Positions 43,630 through 53,349 of a stretch of DNA of 64,000 nt are shown here, in pieces (within the stretch, counting starts at the first letter, position 1; each line of letters begins with the position of its first letter). Position numbers and translations under genes: made by a program. This stretch comes from Pseudomonas sp. LS.1a (lineage in GTDB: Bacteria > Pseudomonadota > Gammaproteobacteria > Pseudomonadales > Pseudomonadaceae): contig NZ_CP092827.1 in assembly GCF_022533585.1 (NCBI RefSeq), positions 3,512,001 through 3,576,000 of the forward strand, given 5' to 3'. A model generated the notes under the pieces. The model made no database searches and was not told the origin of the DNA. It was given only the letters and a program-made list of their open reading frames with translations.

Positions 43630-44618
43630 TTCGAGATTCTCTCGAAGGCGCACATCTGCTCACTTTCAGAGAGCTCGTATGCGGTGGCATGGGTCAGGTC
43701 TACGGTATACGTCAGATTGCTCACGCCGGCCGGGAGTGATTTTGACTCGAATGCCGAACGGGTGACTCTGGGGAAACCAGGCCCAACCTGATAGGTCTTG
43801 ATCGACCAGTCGGAGTAAGCAATGCGATTCCATTCCGGAGCGTCGGGGCTTTGACAACCGATTGCAGCCAAGCGCTCATTGAGCGTTGAAGTATTCACTC
43901 CGCTGGCTTGCAACTGTTTTACCAATTCCGCGACGGACAACTCGCCGCCCCTTGCCTTCTCAATGTTGACATGCGCCAGTACAAGCGAGCCCTCGTCAGG
44001 CAGCTCCAGTTGGTCTATGCCGTTGATACCTATCTGCATCGTATCCAGGCGACCGGAAGTCTTCACTTCCAGAGCGTGAACACCCCTGCGGAAGTCGTGG
44101 CGCTGCCCCAGCGGCCCCGACCACGCATCGACAGCGCCAGGGTCTATCTTCACCAGTTCACGAAGTACCAGCAGTTCGCCAACAAGCCCCAGTATTGCAC
44201 TTTCAGGAGTTTGCGGAGTCGATGTTTCCCCCAGCAATACGCGGAAATCATGAATCGCGCTTGCAACTGCCGTGTGAGGCGAATCTCCGTTTTGCAGGCG
44301 CCTGAGAATTGCCTCCGCCAGCTCCGCAAACACTGCATTCAGCGTTTTTTCAAGGCACATGACGTCAATGAACCGGACACTCTTACCCGCGACTGCAAGA
44401 CTGACGATGGATATCGAGAGCTTGCTGGTAGAGGTGAGCCCTACTGGATGATACCCACTGGTTGGGACCAACAGACGGGGTTCGCCATGCAGGCCGATTG
44501 CGTAACGTACGACACCGAAGCCAGTGTCGATGCCGGAGTCCAAAGTCGGAATCTCGACGACGCCATCGCCCCTCTCACTGGAGCGAAGTTGCGACCACCG
44601 ATGAAGAGGATTATGCAT
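43626..44618 (-). CDS. PD-(D/E)XK motif nuclease (DUF4420-type)
   Basis: 330 residues from the ATG at 44618, which overlaps the Z1 stop by 8 nt (ATGCATAA). The catalytic set is visible: E148 in 'AILGLVGELLVL', D175 in 'GQRHDFRRG' and E184-V-K186 in 'HALEVKTSG'. This is a restriction-endonuclease-like core. An N-terminal ~130-residue domain of unknown role precedes it. It probably cuts DNA under the control of the Z1 and GHKL ATPases. Confidence 0.88.
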   Translation of the reverse strand: MHNPLHRWSQLRSSERGDGVVEIPTLDSGIDTGFGVVRYAIGLHGEPRLLVPTSGYHPVGLTSTSKLSISIVSLAVAGKSVRFIDVMCLEKTLNAVFAELAEAILRRLQNGDSPHTAVASAIHDFRVLLGETSTPQTPESAILGLVGELLVLRELVKIDPGAVDAWSGPLGQRHDFRRGVHALEVKTSGRLDTMQIGINGIDQLELPDEGSLVLAHVNIEKARGGELSVAELVKQLQASGVNTSTLNERLAAIGCQSPDAPEWNRIAYSDWSIKTYQVGPGFPRVTRSAFESKSLPAGVSNLTYTVDLTHATAYELSESEQMCAFERISK

Positions 44619-47241
44619 CGGCAGTCTGCGCCTCTTCATCTGCAACGAGCTCTTCCAATGCTTCGTCGATTTTTTCTTCCGATGGAACATCCAGCTCCAC
44701 CGCGTAGTACGCACCAGCGTGATCCTTGACGCCTGGAAACACGATACCGATTCCAATGAGGTCATCGGCGGCATCTAGCATGACACGATTTTTCGTGCTC
44801 GCCATTGGCGGAGACTCTTGGTCAATCGCATACAGCAGTAACAACGGCTTAGCGGGTCTTCGGCTTTTGAAAGATGCCCACGAGTCATCATCTTCGTCGC
44901 TGGAGGGACTTAACGCGTCGATGAGAATATCGTTCTTCGACATCAAGGCCTTGATGTCGGCATAGCTTCGCTCCGAAGCGCTCAACTGCGCGCGGCGGTT
45001 GGTAGGAATTGGACCTAACTGCCCCAGCGGCTTGCGAGAGAGACTGGATCCAGGTGTGATGAACCCCACGTTCCAGGTTTGCAGTTGTTGTCCTGCCTTA
45101 TCGATGTAAGCCAGCAGCATTTCTCTTTTCAGATCCATATGCTGGTCGCAGATCTCGTAGGTCTTCAAAAACTTTCTGATCAATGCCAGCGGTATGTCCT
45201 GGGCGAGTTTTCGATTTCCCAAGTCCTTGATATTGTCAGCGCCAATGTCATCCACGAGGCAGCTAGCAGCAGACCAGTTGGCGCTGACCACTCGTTCACT
45301 TTGATGGTCAAAGCGAATGGTCTGTACATGACGCCCTTCAAAGCTGATGCTGGTACGAAACGCGTGGCGCATTTTCGCCGCCGAAGTAATTGCCATCCCA
45401 GGAATGGCGCGCACCTTCACTGCGAACTCCGCAGGAGTGGTCTTGTATTCGCTGTACCGCGCGATGTCGTCGCGAATTTCCTCCTCGATGCGCGCAAGCG
45501 CCCTGAAGCTTGAAATCAGCTCAGCCGTAGTCCAGAGACGGGGAAGATCCTCGTAACCATTTCGATACCCGAACCAGCGGCCCATCTGAAGAAGGGTGTC
45601 GTATTGCATCGAAGTGCGAAGGAAAAAGGATACGCAGAGCCCTTCGATCGTCAGTCCCCGAGCTAGCACTGCTCCACCGATCACTACATAGGTTTTTGGG
45701 CCCTTCGTGTAGTCCAGCCGTTTCTCGCTGACCCCGTTTTCGATGGCAACCTCCAGGGCTGCAAGCGTCTGCTGGAGATGTGGCAAAAGCTGTTGCAATG
45801 TCGGAGGGCTTACGTCGTGCTCGAGTGGAACCGCAGAAATTTCACGGTTGAAGATCGTGCTCAATCTCGCAGAAATATCTCCGTTACCTGTAGCCAGATC
45901 AGTACCGTGCGTCTTCAGCCATCCACAAATGACCGCGTCCATACCTTCGTGCTGAGAAATAAGCGGTGATGTGTGGATGAGCATCGACATATGCTCGTGT
46001 CCTTGGCCTCGCGCTCGACGTATGGAACACGAGATGAGGAACCAGAGGAGCGCTTCCTCCAGCTCCTCTGTCATCTGCGGCTTGAAGTTTTTATCGCTTG
46101 CGCGAGCGGGACGCAAAGTATTCAGTTTCTCCACCGGTATGGTCCGTATCATGTCCCGGCCGGCTTCTTCTGTACTTTCGTTGTCGGCGTCCTTCGGATC
46201 GAAACCGAACACCTCCCTCGCCCCAAAATAATTGTCGGACCGAGGTAGCGCTGTAATGAAATCTTCAGGGTAAAGATCGTCCAGTTCGTCCTTGTTGCGC
46301 GGATACGGATCGATAAAGACGTTGGCAAACGGCGTGGCGGTGTAGCCCACGTAAGAGACCGCAGGAAGAGCCCGGATGATTTTCCGAATCTCTTCGTTGA
46401 TTCGAGTCATGTCCTCGTCATTGTTCGAAGCATTTACTGATGCCTGATCGCACTCATCATCGATGATGAGTACCTTGAGTTGCGCCTGGACATTCGTCGA
46501 GGTGCTACGCCCCTTGTCGTCGACGATCGTTCGGCGGAACGCTTGCAGACGTGAAGCAACTTTTTTCATTACTACCAACTGAGCGCGACCTGGCACGGGA
46601 AGCGCGAAGTGCCGACTGGCCGGGATCTCAAAGTCACCGTCGTCTTTGCTCTCCGTCCACAGCTGCCATAGGTGACTGTGGCGCATTACGACGTCATTTT
46701 CGATTCGGCTCTGTGTCTGTGCCCTGAGCTTATTGGTGACACCTGCGAGAAGAACAATGAGGTTGTAGCCTGCATCTACTGCCTTGGCGATGACGGCAGT
46801 CATGTTGGCCGTTTTGCCTGACTGAACGTAACCCACGACAAGCCCGCGGTGACGAAATTTGGCCGCAGAGGGGTTTGCCAACAGCGAGACCACCTCCGAC
46901 GAGCTTTTGTTTATCGATTTAACAGCGTCCTTGTCCCAGCCCTTGACGTTGGTCAAGTAGCCTTCGAGCGCTGGCCAGTGAACGTCGCTTGCACTCGGCC
47001 CGGTGTACCACTCCTCCCTCGACTTGATGAGCGAAGAATGACGCAGGACCTCCACACTCCCCAACGACACGACGACACGTGCGAGGGCGATCGCAAGGTT
47101 CTTATCCATGTCGGCGGAAAACGTAATGCCAAAAACTGAAGCCTCTCGTTTGATGGCTTCTGCAGCCGTGGCGGGGCTTTCATGTGTCGGAAGCTTTTCG
47201 CGGATCTGCTTCTCGAAGATATCAATCTGTGAGGTCATCAT
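44611..47241 (-). CDS. Z1-domain P-loop ATPase (helicase-like)
   Basis: 876 residues from the ATG at 47241 (AGGA upstream). Walker A is GYVQSGKT (137-144), Walker B is in 'VLIIDDECDQAS' and the following 'AVSYVGYTATPFANVF' is the T-A-T-P helicase motif III-like element. 'QMGRWFGYRNGYEDL' near residue 575 is the Z1-type motif VI, with Arg finger. These are superfamily-II-like motor features. It is the first gene of the tightly overlapping operon and probably translocates on DNA or remodels it for the nuclease. Confidence 0.9.
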   Translation of the reverse strand: MMTSQIDIFEKQIREKLPTHESPATAAEAIKREASVFGITFSADMDKNLAIALARVVVSLGSVEVLRHSSLIKSREEWYTGPSASDVHWPALEGYLTNVKGWDKDAVKSINKSSSEVVSLLANPSAAKFRHRGLVVGYVQSGKTANMTAVIAKAVDAGYNLIVLLAGVTNKLRAQTQSRIENDVVMRHSHLWQLWTESKDDGDFEIPASRHFALPVPGRAQLVVMKKVASRLQAFRRTIVDDKGRSTSTNVQAQLKVLIIDDECDQASVNASNNDEDMTRINEEIRKIIRALPAVSYVGYTATPFANVFIDPYPRNKDELDDLYPEDFITALPRSDNYFGAREVFGFDPKDADNESTEEAGRDMIRTIPVEKLNTLRPARASDKNFKPQMTEELEEALLWFLISCSIRRARGQGHEHMSMLIHTSPLISQHEGMDAVICGWLKTHGTDLATGNGDISARLSTIFNREISAVPLEHDVSPPTLQQLLPHLQQTLAALEVAIENGVSEKRLDYTKGPKTYVVIGGAVLARGLTIEGLCVSFFLRTSMQYDTLLQMGRWFGYRNGYEDLPRLWTTAELISSFRALARIEEEIRDDIARYSEYKTTPAEFAVKVRAIPGMAITSAAKMRHAFRTSISFEGRHVQTIRFDHQSERVVSANWSAASCLVDDIGADNIKDLGNRKLAQDIPLALIRKFLKTYEICDQHMDLKREMLLAYIDKAGQQLQTWNVGFITPGSSLSRKPLGQLGPIPTNRRAQLSASERSYADIKALMSKNDILIDALSPSSDEDDDSWASFKSRRPAKPLLLLYAIDQESPPMASTKNRVMLDAADDLIGIGIVFPGVKDHAGAYYAVELDVPSEEKIDEALEELVADEEAQTADA

Positions 47242-47636
47242 AAGCTTCCTGCAATTCCTCAGGCCAATTCGGCAAGGTTGAGCTCCTGACATCCTTGGCG
47301 AATGGTCGGCCCATTATCGTAATTCGGTTCACCGTCAAGGACGGGGTCTGCATGCCAACTGGACAGGGCTTGTCGCGAGTCCTCAGCGCAGCTGCAAGCA
47401 TCGACTGGTAGCACAGTAATATCAATACCCTTATACCATTCGCTGATACATCTCTGCCGGTGCCCCAATCTCAAGCGCCCGGCCAACCCGGCCTGTGTCT
47501 CGGCAGGGCATCACCTGCGCTGCAGCAGGTCTGAGGCAATTCTAAGCACAAAGGCTCTGTGCCGCGTCACGGCAACCAGAGTGCCATTACGAATGACTGT
47601 AATCATCCGGAGACACAAAAGAAGCTGCTCACTATA

Positions 47637-47652
47637 CTGTCTGCATATACAG
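47637..47652. promoter_or_regulatory. LexA (SOS) box upstream of the dcm-like gene
   Basis: CTGT-CTGCATAT-ACAG, with flanking TA on both sides (TACTGT...ACAGTA), an almost consensus LexA site. It lies 71 nt before the dcm ATG (47723). On the other strand the Z1 start at 47241 is ~400 nt away, so control of the methylase-vsr unit is more likely. Confidence 0.7.
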
Positions 47653-47722
47653 TACACATAGCCCGTGCAATGCGCGCAACCATGGCAAATGGGCGGTTTA
47701 CAAAATCCTGATAAGGAATAAA

Positions 47723-49192
47723 ATGGTGACAGCACATCACACGTTTGACCCAGAGGAATACGGACTCATGAACCTTTTCGAACCTCACGCTCTCGAGTCC
47801 GCAGAGACCGAATCGCAAAGCTCTCAGGAGCTACAGCCGCAGCAAGACCTAGCGCTGCTTCGCCAATTGCTGGAGATTTACGACCAAGGACAAATTGCTT
47901 CAAAGCTGAATGAGATTGGCTCTACACATTGTCGAGAAACCGTGAACCGGTGGATGAAGGGCAAAGCTGTCCCGAGGCTTACCCACCGGGAGTTCGTACA
48001 CCTGCAATCTTTTCTGCCCAAGCGCCCTGAAGGTAAGACCTCCTTTCGTTTTATCGATCTTTTTGCGGGGATTGGTGGAATCCGAAAGGGTTTTGAGGCG
48101 ATCGGCGGTGAATGTGTGTTCACATCTGAATGGAACGAGCATGCTGTCCGCACCTACAAAGCCAATCACTACTGTGATCCCGCCCGGCACCGCTTCAATC
48201 AGGACATCCGCACCGTTACCCTTTCTGATCAGGCAGAAATAAGTGAAGAAGAGGCATATCGCCACATCGATCAAGAAATCCCTGATCACGATGTACTCCT
48301 CGCAGGTTTTCCCTGCCAGCCTTTTTCGCTAGCAGGTGTATCCAAGAAGAATTCCCTGGGGCGCAAGCATGGTTTTGAGTGCGAGACCCAAGGCACACTT
48401 TTCTTTGATGTCGCTCGGATTCTAGCGGCAAAAAAGCCCGCAGCATTTCTTCTTGAGAATGTGAAGAACCTCAAGAGTCATGACAAAGGTAAGACTTTCC
48501 GCATTATTTGCGAGACATTGAATGAGCTAGGCTATGAGGTGGCAGATGTCGAAGCCCCTAAAGGCCAAGACCCTAAAGTAATTGATGCCCGGCACTTTGT
48601 CCCCCAACACCGAGAGCGAATTGTGCTCGTAGGATTCCGACGGGATCTTAACGTTCACGGCGGGTTCACCCTTAAAGAAATCGAAAAGCTATATCCATCA
48701 GCTCGACCAACTTTCGGCGACCTTCTTGACGAAAAGGTTGACGCCAAATATATCTTGACACCAAAGCTATGGGAGTATCTTTATAAGTACGCTGAAAAAC
48801 ATCGCCAGAAAGGTAATGGGTTCGGGTTTGGCCTGACTCGACCAAACGATGTAGCCCGTACATTGTCTGCTCGATATCACAAAGATGGCTCTGAAATTCT
48901 CGTTGATCGTGGCTTCAATGAAAAGCTGGATTTCTACGGAGAATTGAATCAAATCAATCGCCCTCGCCGACTCACGCCTCACGAATGCGCCAGATTGATG
49001 GGATTCGATAAGCCCGGCGAAAGCAAATTCGTTATCCCGGTATCTGATACTCAGGCTTATCGACAGTTTGGCAACTCGGTCGCCGTACCTGTTTTTGAAG
49101 CAGTTGCCCGACTAATGAAAGATCGAATCCTTGCAGCCAAGGCCAAAACGGATCAGAATCAAACGCAGCTGGAGTTCAGCTTGCCTGCGTAA
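47723..49192 (+). CDS. dcm: C5-cytosine DNA methyltransferase, Dcm/M.EcoRII-like
   Basis: 489 residues; AAGGA precedes the ATG. Motif [16 protein letters not shown] (~110-124), motif IV with catalytic C198 ([25 protein letters not shown]), motif VI ENVKN, motif [16 protein letters not shown] and motif [11 protein letters not shown] are all present. Outside the motifs the sequence tracks E. coli Dcm closely, including the N-terminal '[22 protein letters not shown]' part, so CCWGG (second C) is the expected site. It is followed by vsr, as in E. coli, and by a matching endonuclease gene. Markedly more AT-rich than the core genes. Confidence 0.93.
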   Translation: MVTAHHTFDPEEYGLMNLFEPHALESAETESQSSQELQPQQDLALLRQLLEIYDQGQIASKLNEIGSTHCRETVNRWMKGKAVPRLTHREFVHLQSFLPKRPEGKTSFRFIDLFAGIGGIRKGFEAIGGECVFTSEWNEHAVRTYKANHYCDPARHRFNQDIRTVTLSDQAEISEEEAYRHIDQEIPDHDVLLAGFPCQPFSLAGVSKKNSLGRKHGFECETQGTLFFDVARILAAKKPAAFLLENVKNLKSHDKGKTFRIICETLNELGYEVADVEAPKGQDPKVIDARHFVPQHRERIVLVGFRRDLNVHGGFTLKEIEKLYPSARPTFGDLLDEKVDAKYILTPKLWEYLYKYAEKHRQKGNGFGFGLTRPNDVARTLSARYHKDGSEILVDRGFNEKLDFYGELNQINRPRRLTPHECARLMGFDKPGESKFVIPVSDTQAYRQFGNSVAVPVFEAVARLMKDRILAAKAKTDQNQTQLEFSLPA

Positions 49193-49236
49193 CCTCTGAC
49201 CACTCAGGGTGCGCCGCACCTTGAGTGGGGTTCATT

Positions 49237-49695
49237 TTGGTTGATATTGTTGATCCTGTGACGCGATCTCGCATGATGTCAGGGATAAAGGGGAAAAACA
49301 CCTCTCCCGAGCTCGTCATTCGCAAGGCCCTCCATGCCCGAGGCTTTCGCTTTCGCATACACACAACTCACCTGCCGGGCAAACCCGACCTAATTCTCCC
49401 CAAGTTCAGAGCAGCAATTTTTGTTCATGGTTGCTTCTGGCACGGCCATAATTGCCGATACTTCAAGACCCCCAAAACTCGTACAGAGTTCTGGATGGAC
49501 AAAATAGAGAAAAACAAAGTACGAGACGCAATTCAAATAGCCAAACTTAATGAGGCTGGCTGGCGAACTCTAATCATATGGGAGTGCGCAATTCGGAAAA
49601 TGAAGAGTGAAAACTCCATTACCCTGATCGACACTGTGGCAGCATGGCTATCTCAAAACTCAACCTTTCACGAGCTTGACGAACAGAACACATAG
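49237..49695 (+). CDS. vsr: Very-short-patch repair endonuclease Vsr
   Basis: 152 residues from the TTG at 49237, which gives the family-like MVDIVDPVTRSRMMSGIKGKNT; a GTG at 49225 is also open. Signatures: 'LPGKPDLILPKFRAAIFVHGCFWHGHNC' (active-site Asp, zinc-binding His/Cys) and 'TRTEFWMDKIEKNKVRD...GWRTLIIWECA'. Vsr nicks at T:G mismatches from deamination of 5-methylcytosine in CCWGG-type sites, limiting the mutations caused by the Dcm-like enzyme. Expected to be co-transcribed with dcm, 44 nt upstream. Confidence 0.94.
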   Translation: MVDIVDPVTRSRMMSGIKGKNTSPELVIRKALHARGFRFRIHTTHLPGKPDLILPKFRAAIFVHGCFWHGHNCRYFKTPKTRTEFWMDKIEKNKVRDAIQIAKLNEAGWRTLIIWECAIRKMKSENSITLIDTVAAWLSQNSTFHELDEQNT

Positions 49696-49810
49696 ACTAT
49701 CAACTTTCAAATCAGAAAAGCTCTTCAGCAAAATCAACCAGCCAACACGCAGTAGCCGGCACCCTCAGATGCGTTTAAATCAACAACACTGCCAGGCCAC
49801 ACCATAGAGC

Positions 49811-51010
49811 TCAAGAAATCATATATCTCACACGCTCCAGATACGCAGCCAAATTTAGCAGCCATTCTTTCTGCTCGCTGCCATAAGTTCCAAATAGTGC
49901 CGACGGGACGACCAATCGCAAATTATGGGCTTTCATTTCATTAGTCTGATTCAAACTTATAGCCGGTTCCAAGGTAAAGAGATGCTTTTCCTTTATTCGA
50001 CATGCCTCTGCCAACACCTGCCGCCAACGATCTTTGCATGTAGACTTCGAAGCAAGCATCACTAGCCGCTCGTCTGGGTAATTTAAATCACTATATTGCT
50101 TCTGCCCCGGAAATAAAAAGTCTGCAGTTGCTCGGTTCTCGGTAATCACTTGCCGACCAAAGGGCAAGCCATGAGCTTCAAAAACGGCAGCCAAATGATG
50201 TTCCAATGCGTGCCCAACGCGTGATTTACGCCTATTCTGTACACTCAGCGAGAACCGGATAAAGTGCTCAACATCAGAAAACCCTTTATCCAACTGAGCC
50301 TGAACAATTTTCCGCTCAAGCGTTCTAAAGAGCATCTCCTCATGCTCCATCCAAGCTAGCAGTGCGGAATCAGGATCCGTTTGGACCGGTTCCGCCATCC
50401 TGCAGGTCTCACGGACGAAAGAGCTGAACTCAGCCGTTACCGGAAAACGCTCCCCAAATCGATCGACAATCTTACCAAGCCAGTCATCATTATAACTGCG
50501 AACCTCAATACCCAGTTCTTCAAGTATCATCACCTCAATAATGCTTACTTGCCTTCTATCTTCGACTTCGTGGACCTCAAACCCCTTCATAGGCAAGTGA
50601 TCAATATCAAAAAGCCAGCGAATCTGTTGTTCACTGGTGGAGCCACGCGGACTAACCACTAACATTAGAGTTTTGTCTGGACGAACAGCGAGAACACAAA
50701 AGTCTCCTTCTGACATCCGATTCGTAACCGCATTTTCTCGATAGTACAAACGGTACTCCGGCCTCCGGTGAGCCTGACGTAGCCGGGTATCGTACCAGGT
50801 AAGTCCACCGGTAGCTTTTAGCGGGGTATCACTTTCATCGTCGAAGTATAGAAAAGTACCTTCGAAAGAAACCTTATGCTCTCCCGGGTTACCCAAAATC
50901 TGTACGAAGGCATTAGAGCCGATCTCATGCTGATGAGATCGAGGGGTGGCGTCAACAGCAGACAAATGCTTGGCAGCCACTCCCGTAAAGTGCTGTCGGA
51001 GGCTTCCCAT
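49811..51010 (-). CDS. EcoRII-family type II restriction endonuclease
   Basis: 399 residues from the ATG at 51010 (AGGA 11 nt upstream). The C-terminal ~180 residues match EcoRII-C: 'SLSVQNRRKSRVGHALEHHLAAVFEAHGL', 'TADFLFPGQKQYSDLNYP', 'MLASKSTCKDRWRQVLAEACRIKEKHLFTLE'. The catalytic set is the Asp of ADFLFPG and the Lys of KSTCKDRW. The N-terminal half is the effector/DNA-binding part. It should cut before CCWGG and is protected by the Dcm-like methylase. Convergent with vsr; 115 nt apart. Confidence 0.9.
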   Translation of the reverse strand: MGSLRQHFTGVAAKHLSAVDATPRSHQHEIGSNAFVQILGNPGEHKVSFEGTFLYFDDESDTPLKATGGLTWYDTRLRQAHRRPEYRLYYRENAVTNRMSEGDFCVLAVRPDKTLMLVVSPRGSTSEQQIRWLFDIDHLPMKGFEVHEVEDRRQVSIIEVMILEELGIEVRSYNDDWLGKIVDRFGERFPVTAEFSSFVRETCRMAEPVQTDPDSALLAWMEHEEMLFRTLERKIVQAQLDKGFSDVEHFIRFSLSVQNRRKSRVGHALEHHLAAVFEAHGLPFGRQVITENRATADFLFPGQKQYSDLNYPDERLVMLASKSTCKDRWRQVLAEACRIKEKHLFTLEPAISLNQTNEMKAHNLRLVVPSALFGTYGSEQKEWLLNLAAYLERVRYMIS

Positions 51011-51129
51011 CCTTTTTAAATTCCTGTGCGACCCCAAAGACAGACAGGATAGCTAGAACACGCCCCGTAGACAACTGGCACTACGCCACCTAATCTACAC
51101 TACCACATGTAGCCTCAGAGGGACCTCAA

Positions 51130-51888
51130 ATGGCAATTGTTGACTGGAGCCTGATTTTTGACAATTGGGGCATCAAGCGCGTAACCCCCACTGACAAAAG
51201 CAAAAGCGCCTACGTCGTTACAACTGAACAAGAGATAGCTATCCAAAAAGCTGGAATCCTCCCTTCCGAGAAGCGCCCAGGCATCCCGTTTGAAATTAAA
51301 ATACCCCTAAATACTGCCTTCACTAGCATCCAAGCATCTTTCTATCACTCAAATCGATCGCTTGAAGCGGATAGAGGGCCGGAGCCGCGGATCGGCCGAA
51401 AATTCATTAGCCAGTGGCTAACAGTAGGCGATGATGTCCTGCTTGGTAACATCGGGCAGACGCTCTGCGCCATCAAGCTCGAGTCCGTGAAAGATCTTAC
51501 CACTGAAGAGGTGATAGAAGAGCTTGCCCTAAGATCTCCACCCCCAATTATCTTTGCTCTAGCAAAGAGAGCCCCCACAAAACCTAAGAAAAAGGAAATC
51601 ATCAAAAACGATTTCATTCGCAACCGATTCGTGGTGATGGCAGCAATACTCAGAGCGAAAAATTCCTGTGAGATGCCAGGCTGCACTGCAAAATTATTCA
51701 AACGAAGCGATGGCAGTAACTATTTGGAAGTTCACCACATCACCCCACTCAGCGAAAATGGCGCTGACAATCTTGACAATGTAGCCGCCTTATGCCCGCA
51801 CTGCCATCGCGAACAGCATCACAGTGGAGATCGCAGCAAACTGCGCAAGGTTCTGAAAAAACACATCAAGTCAATTTCACAATATTAA
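51130..51888 (+). CDS. HNH endonuclease
   Basis: 252 residues. The C-terminal HNH domain has paired zinc cysteines (CEMPGC ... CPHC), the catalytic 'YLEVHHITPLSENGADNLDNVAALCPHCHREQHH' with H-H and the N residue. The N-terminal ~150 residues (AIVDWSLIFDNWGIKRVTPTDKSKSAYVVT...) are a separate domain I do not recognise, perhaps DNA recognition. It is divergent from the EcoRII-like gene across 119 nt. It may be a modification-dependent or solitary nuclease; this is inference. Confidence 0.88.
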   Translation: MAIVDWSLIFDNWGIKRVTPTDKSKSAYVVTTEQEIAIQKAGILPSEKRPGIPFEIKIPLNTAFTSIQASFYHSNRSLEADRGPEPRIGRKFISQWLTVGDDVLLGNIGQTLCAIKLESVKDLTTEEVIEELALRSPPPIIFALAKRAPTKPKKKEIIKNDFIRNRFVVMAAILRAKNSCEMPGCTAKLFKRSDGSNYLEVHHITPLSENGADNLDNVAALCPHCHREQHHSGDRSKLRKVLKKHIKSISQY

Positions 51889-52574
51889 ATCCCAATTAGC
51901 CTGGCTCAGCGCTTCTAGAGATGGTTTGAAATTGTCACGTGCCTCTGAGCGGCACCGGATCATCTGCACAAGTTGGTCTTGTTCAGGTGAGCATTGACCC
52001 CCAAGAGCTGGAGGCCTGCAAGCCGAGGCGGAATTGAGAGCTCTTTATGTCAGCGCTGGGCACCAGCGCCTTCCTGTACCAGCCGAGGCTACCGGCTTGA
52101 GACTCAGGCAAAAAAGCCGGGACGAGCGACTAGTGGTATTAAGCAACCAAACAATGTCGATCATCGATTGGCAGCGATGCATCAGCCGTGAGCGTTTTCC
52201 CCATGCAGCAGCACAAGCTATACACCAAATGAATCACTCGGCTTAGAATAATGCGAAAGGGCGAAAGAAAGGTCTAGCAGTAGCAAAGTCTACGACCGCC
52301 ACTCCTGGTTTCGCCTCCATACGGATTCACGACCTTAAGATTACTTTCACCAGGAAGCTGAAAGCGACAGCCCTCAACAAAGAGGAGCGCAAGCCTTATT
52401 GAGCCGCAAGAACAGCAACGCGACCAGCCACCACTCTGATGCAGAGCTTGATCAACTGATTGAGGCGGCAAACAAAGTATCGGCCACCGATTCGCGCGGA
52501 CCGTTCCTGGCTATTTTGAAGAAGAGGATTGGATGATGGAAAGGCAAAGTCACTCGAAAAGTCGCCAGCACCAG
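51889..52574. other. Gap before the prophage: no supported gene
   Basis: About 690 nt with only short, low-quality open frames (e.g. 52034-52246). It is AT-rich like the preceding genes. Possibly decayed island DNA. I see no family or RNA that I can support. Confidence 0.45.
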
Positions 52575-52600
52575 AAACAACAAAGCCACCCGAAGGTGGC
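52575..52600 (-). terminator. Rho-independent terminator of the tRNA-Pro locus (minus strand)
   Basis: On the minus strand: GCCACC-TTCG-GGTGGC stem-loop followed by TTTGTTGTTT. It lies 16 nt after the CCA end of the tRNA fragment, where a tRNA terminator is expected. Confidence 0.85.
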
Positions 52601-52616
52601 TTAGTCGTTTAAATAA

Positions 52617-52664
52617 TGGTCGGGACGGAGTGATTCGAACACTCGACCCCTTGCACCCCATGCA
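52617..52664 (-). other. tRNA-Pro(GGG) 3' fragment, prophage attachment site
   Basis: On the minus strand it reads GCATGGGGTGCAAGGGG..TCGAGTGTTCGAATCACTCC..GTCCCGACCA: the GGG anticodon loop with the 3' arm of its stem, the T-arm and the acceptor 3' strand of tRNA-Pro(GGG), with CCA encoded. The D-arm, 5' acceptor strand and 5' anticodon-stem strand are missing. A 48-nt 3' piece with its own terminator downstream is the chromosomal end left when a phage integrates into the tRNA gene. The element therefore lies to the right, and the intact tRNA should be at its far end. Confidence 0.8.
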
Positions 52665-52831
52665 TGCCAAGCCAGCTAAAGGCATGATACCACAGCATTT
52701 TTTGGCGCGCTCGCTGCAACCGACTGCCCATAGGTGCTCCCAAGCGTTCACGAGAGTCACGCATTTCTCACGCAGCCCAGGCTGCCCATCCCGGCGTTCT
52801 GCCGACCGTTTCCCTTCCTTTATATAGCTGC

Positions 52832-53038
52832 TCACAGATCGGCGCCATCCAGCGCCCACAGCCTGGCCGACTCGACGATCTCCAGCATGTCGACCAGGTC
52901 GCTGTCATCGACCTCTTGCCGCCGACGCGCGGCATAGGCCATCTCATCGAGCACCGCTGCGCGCCCATCAGGGTCAGCCACTAGGGCAGCCTGGTCGTTC
53001 AGCTCGGCCAACCAGGCCTGCGGAAGCTCAGTTGCCAT
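52832..53038 (-). CDS. Small prophage protein of unknown function
   Basis: 68 residues from the ATG at 53038. It is acidic, helical and Ala/Arg-rich ([37 protein letters not shown]). No family known. It overlaps the end of the upstream gene and is probably co-transcribed from the LexA-box promoter. Confidence 0.6.
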   Translation of the reverse strand: MATELPQAWLAELNDQAALVADPDGRAAVLDEMAYAARRRQEVDDSDLVDMLEIVESARLWALDGADL

Positions 53039-53336
53039 AATCGCCCACCGCCCTGCACCACCACGACTGGGCGTAAAGGGCGCCGTCGATTTCCTCAACC
53101 CCGTTGATGTTGAGGCCGAGCTGGGCCATGCCATTGAGCTTGGCGTCGTGCAGCCGGGGGATTATGTCGGGTCCGGGTGATGGGTTGAACACCCACGCCT
53201 GGGTCGAAACCCGGCCCAGCGGCTCACTGTGGTGGTCACCGATATGGATGTCGGCCCGCAGGGGCTGGATCTTCCTGAGCTGATCGGAAGGGATGGCCAC
53301 GCCATTCACGCGGCGGCGAACGAGGAGGAAGTACAT
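53028..53336 (-). CDS. Small prophage protein, probably SOS-controlled
   Basis: 102 residues, no family recognised. The N-terminus is basic ([25 protein letters not shown]) and the rest is mixed with several Gly/His. There is no membrane helix or signal. It starts 14 nt from the LexA box at 53350, so its transcript should rise with DNA damage. A tandem partner of the 68-aa gene. Confidence 0.65.
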   Translation of the reverse strand: MYFLLVRRRVNGVAIPSDQLRKIQPLRADIHIGDHHSEPLGRVSTQAWVFNPSPGPDIIPRLHDAKLNGMAQLGLNINGVEEIDGALYAQSWWCRAVGDYGN

Positions 53337-53349
53337 GCTGCACCGAATA

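Noticed and set aside
47222..47486. Short minus-strand frames before the Z1 gene
   Set aside because: Overlapping frames without ribosome sites; more likely the Z1 leader.
52617..52664. Functional tRNA gene
   Set aside because: Only the 3' half is present; D-arm and 5' acceptor strand are missing.
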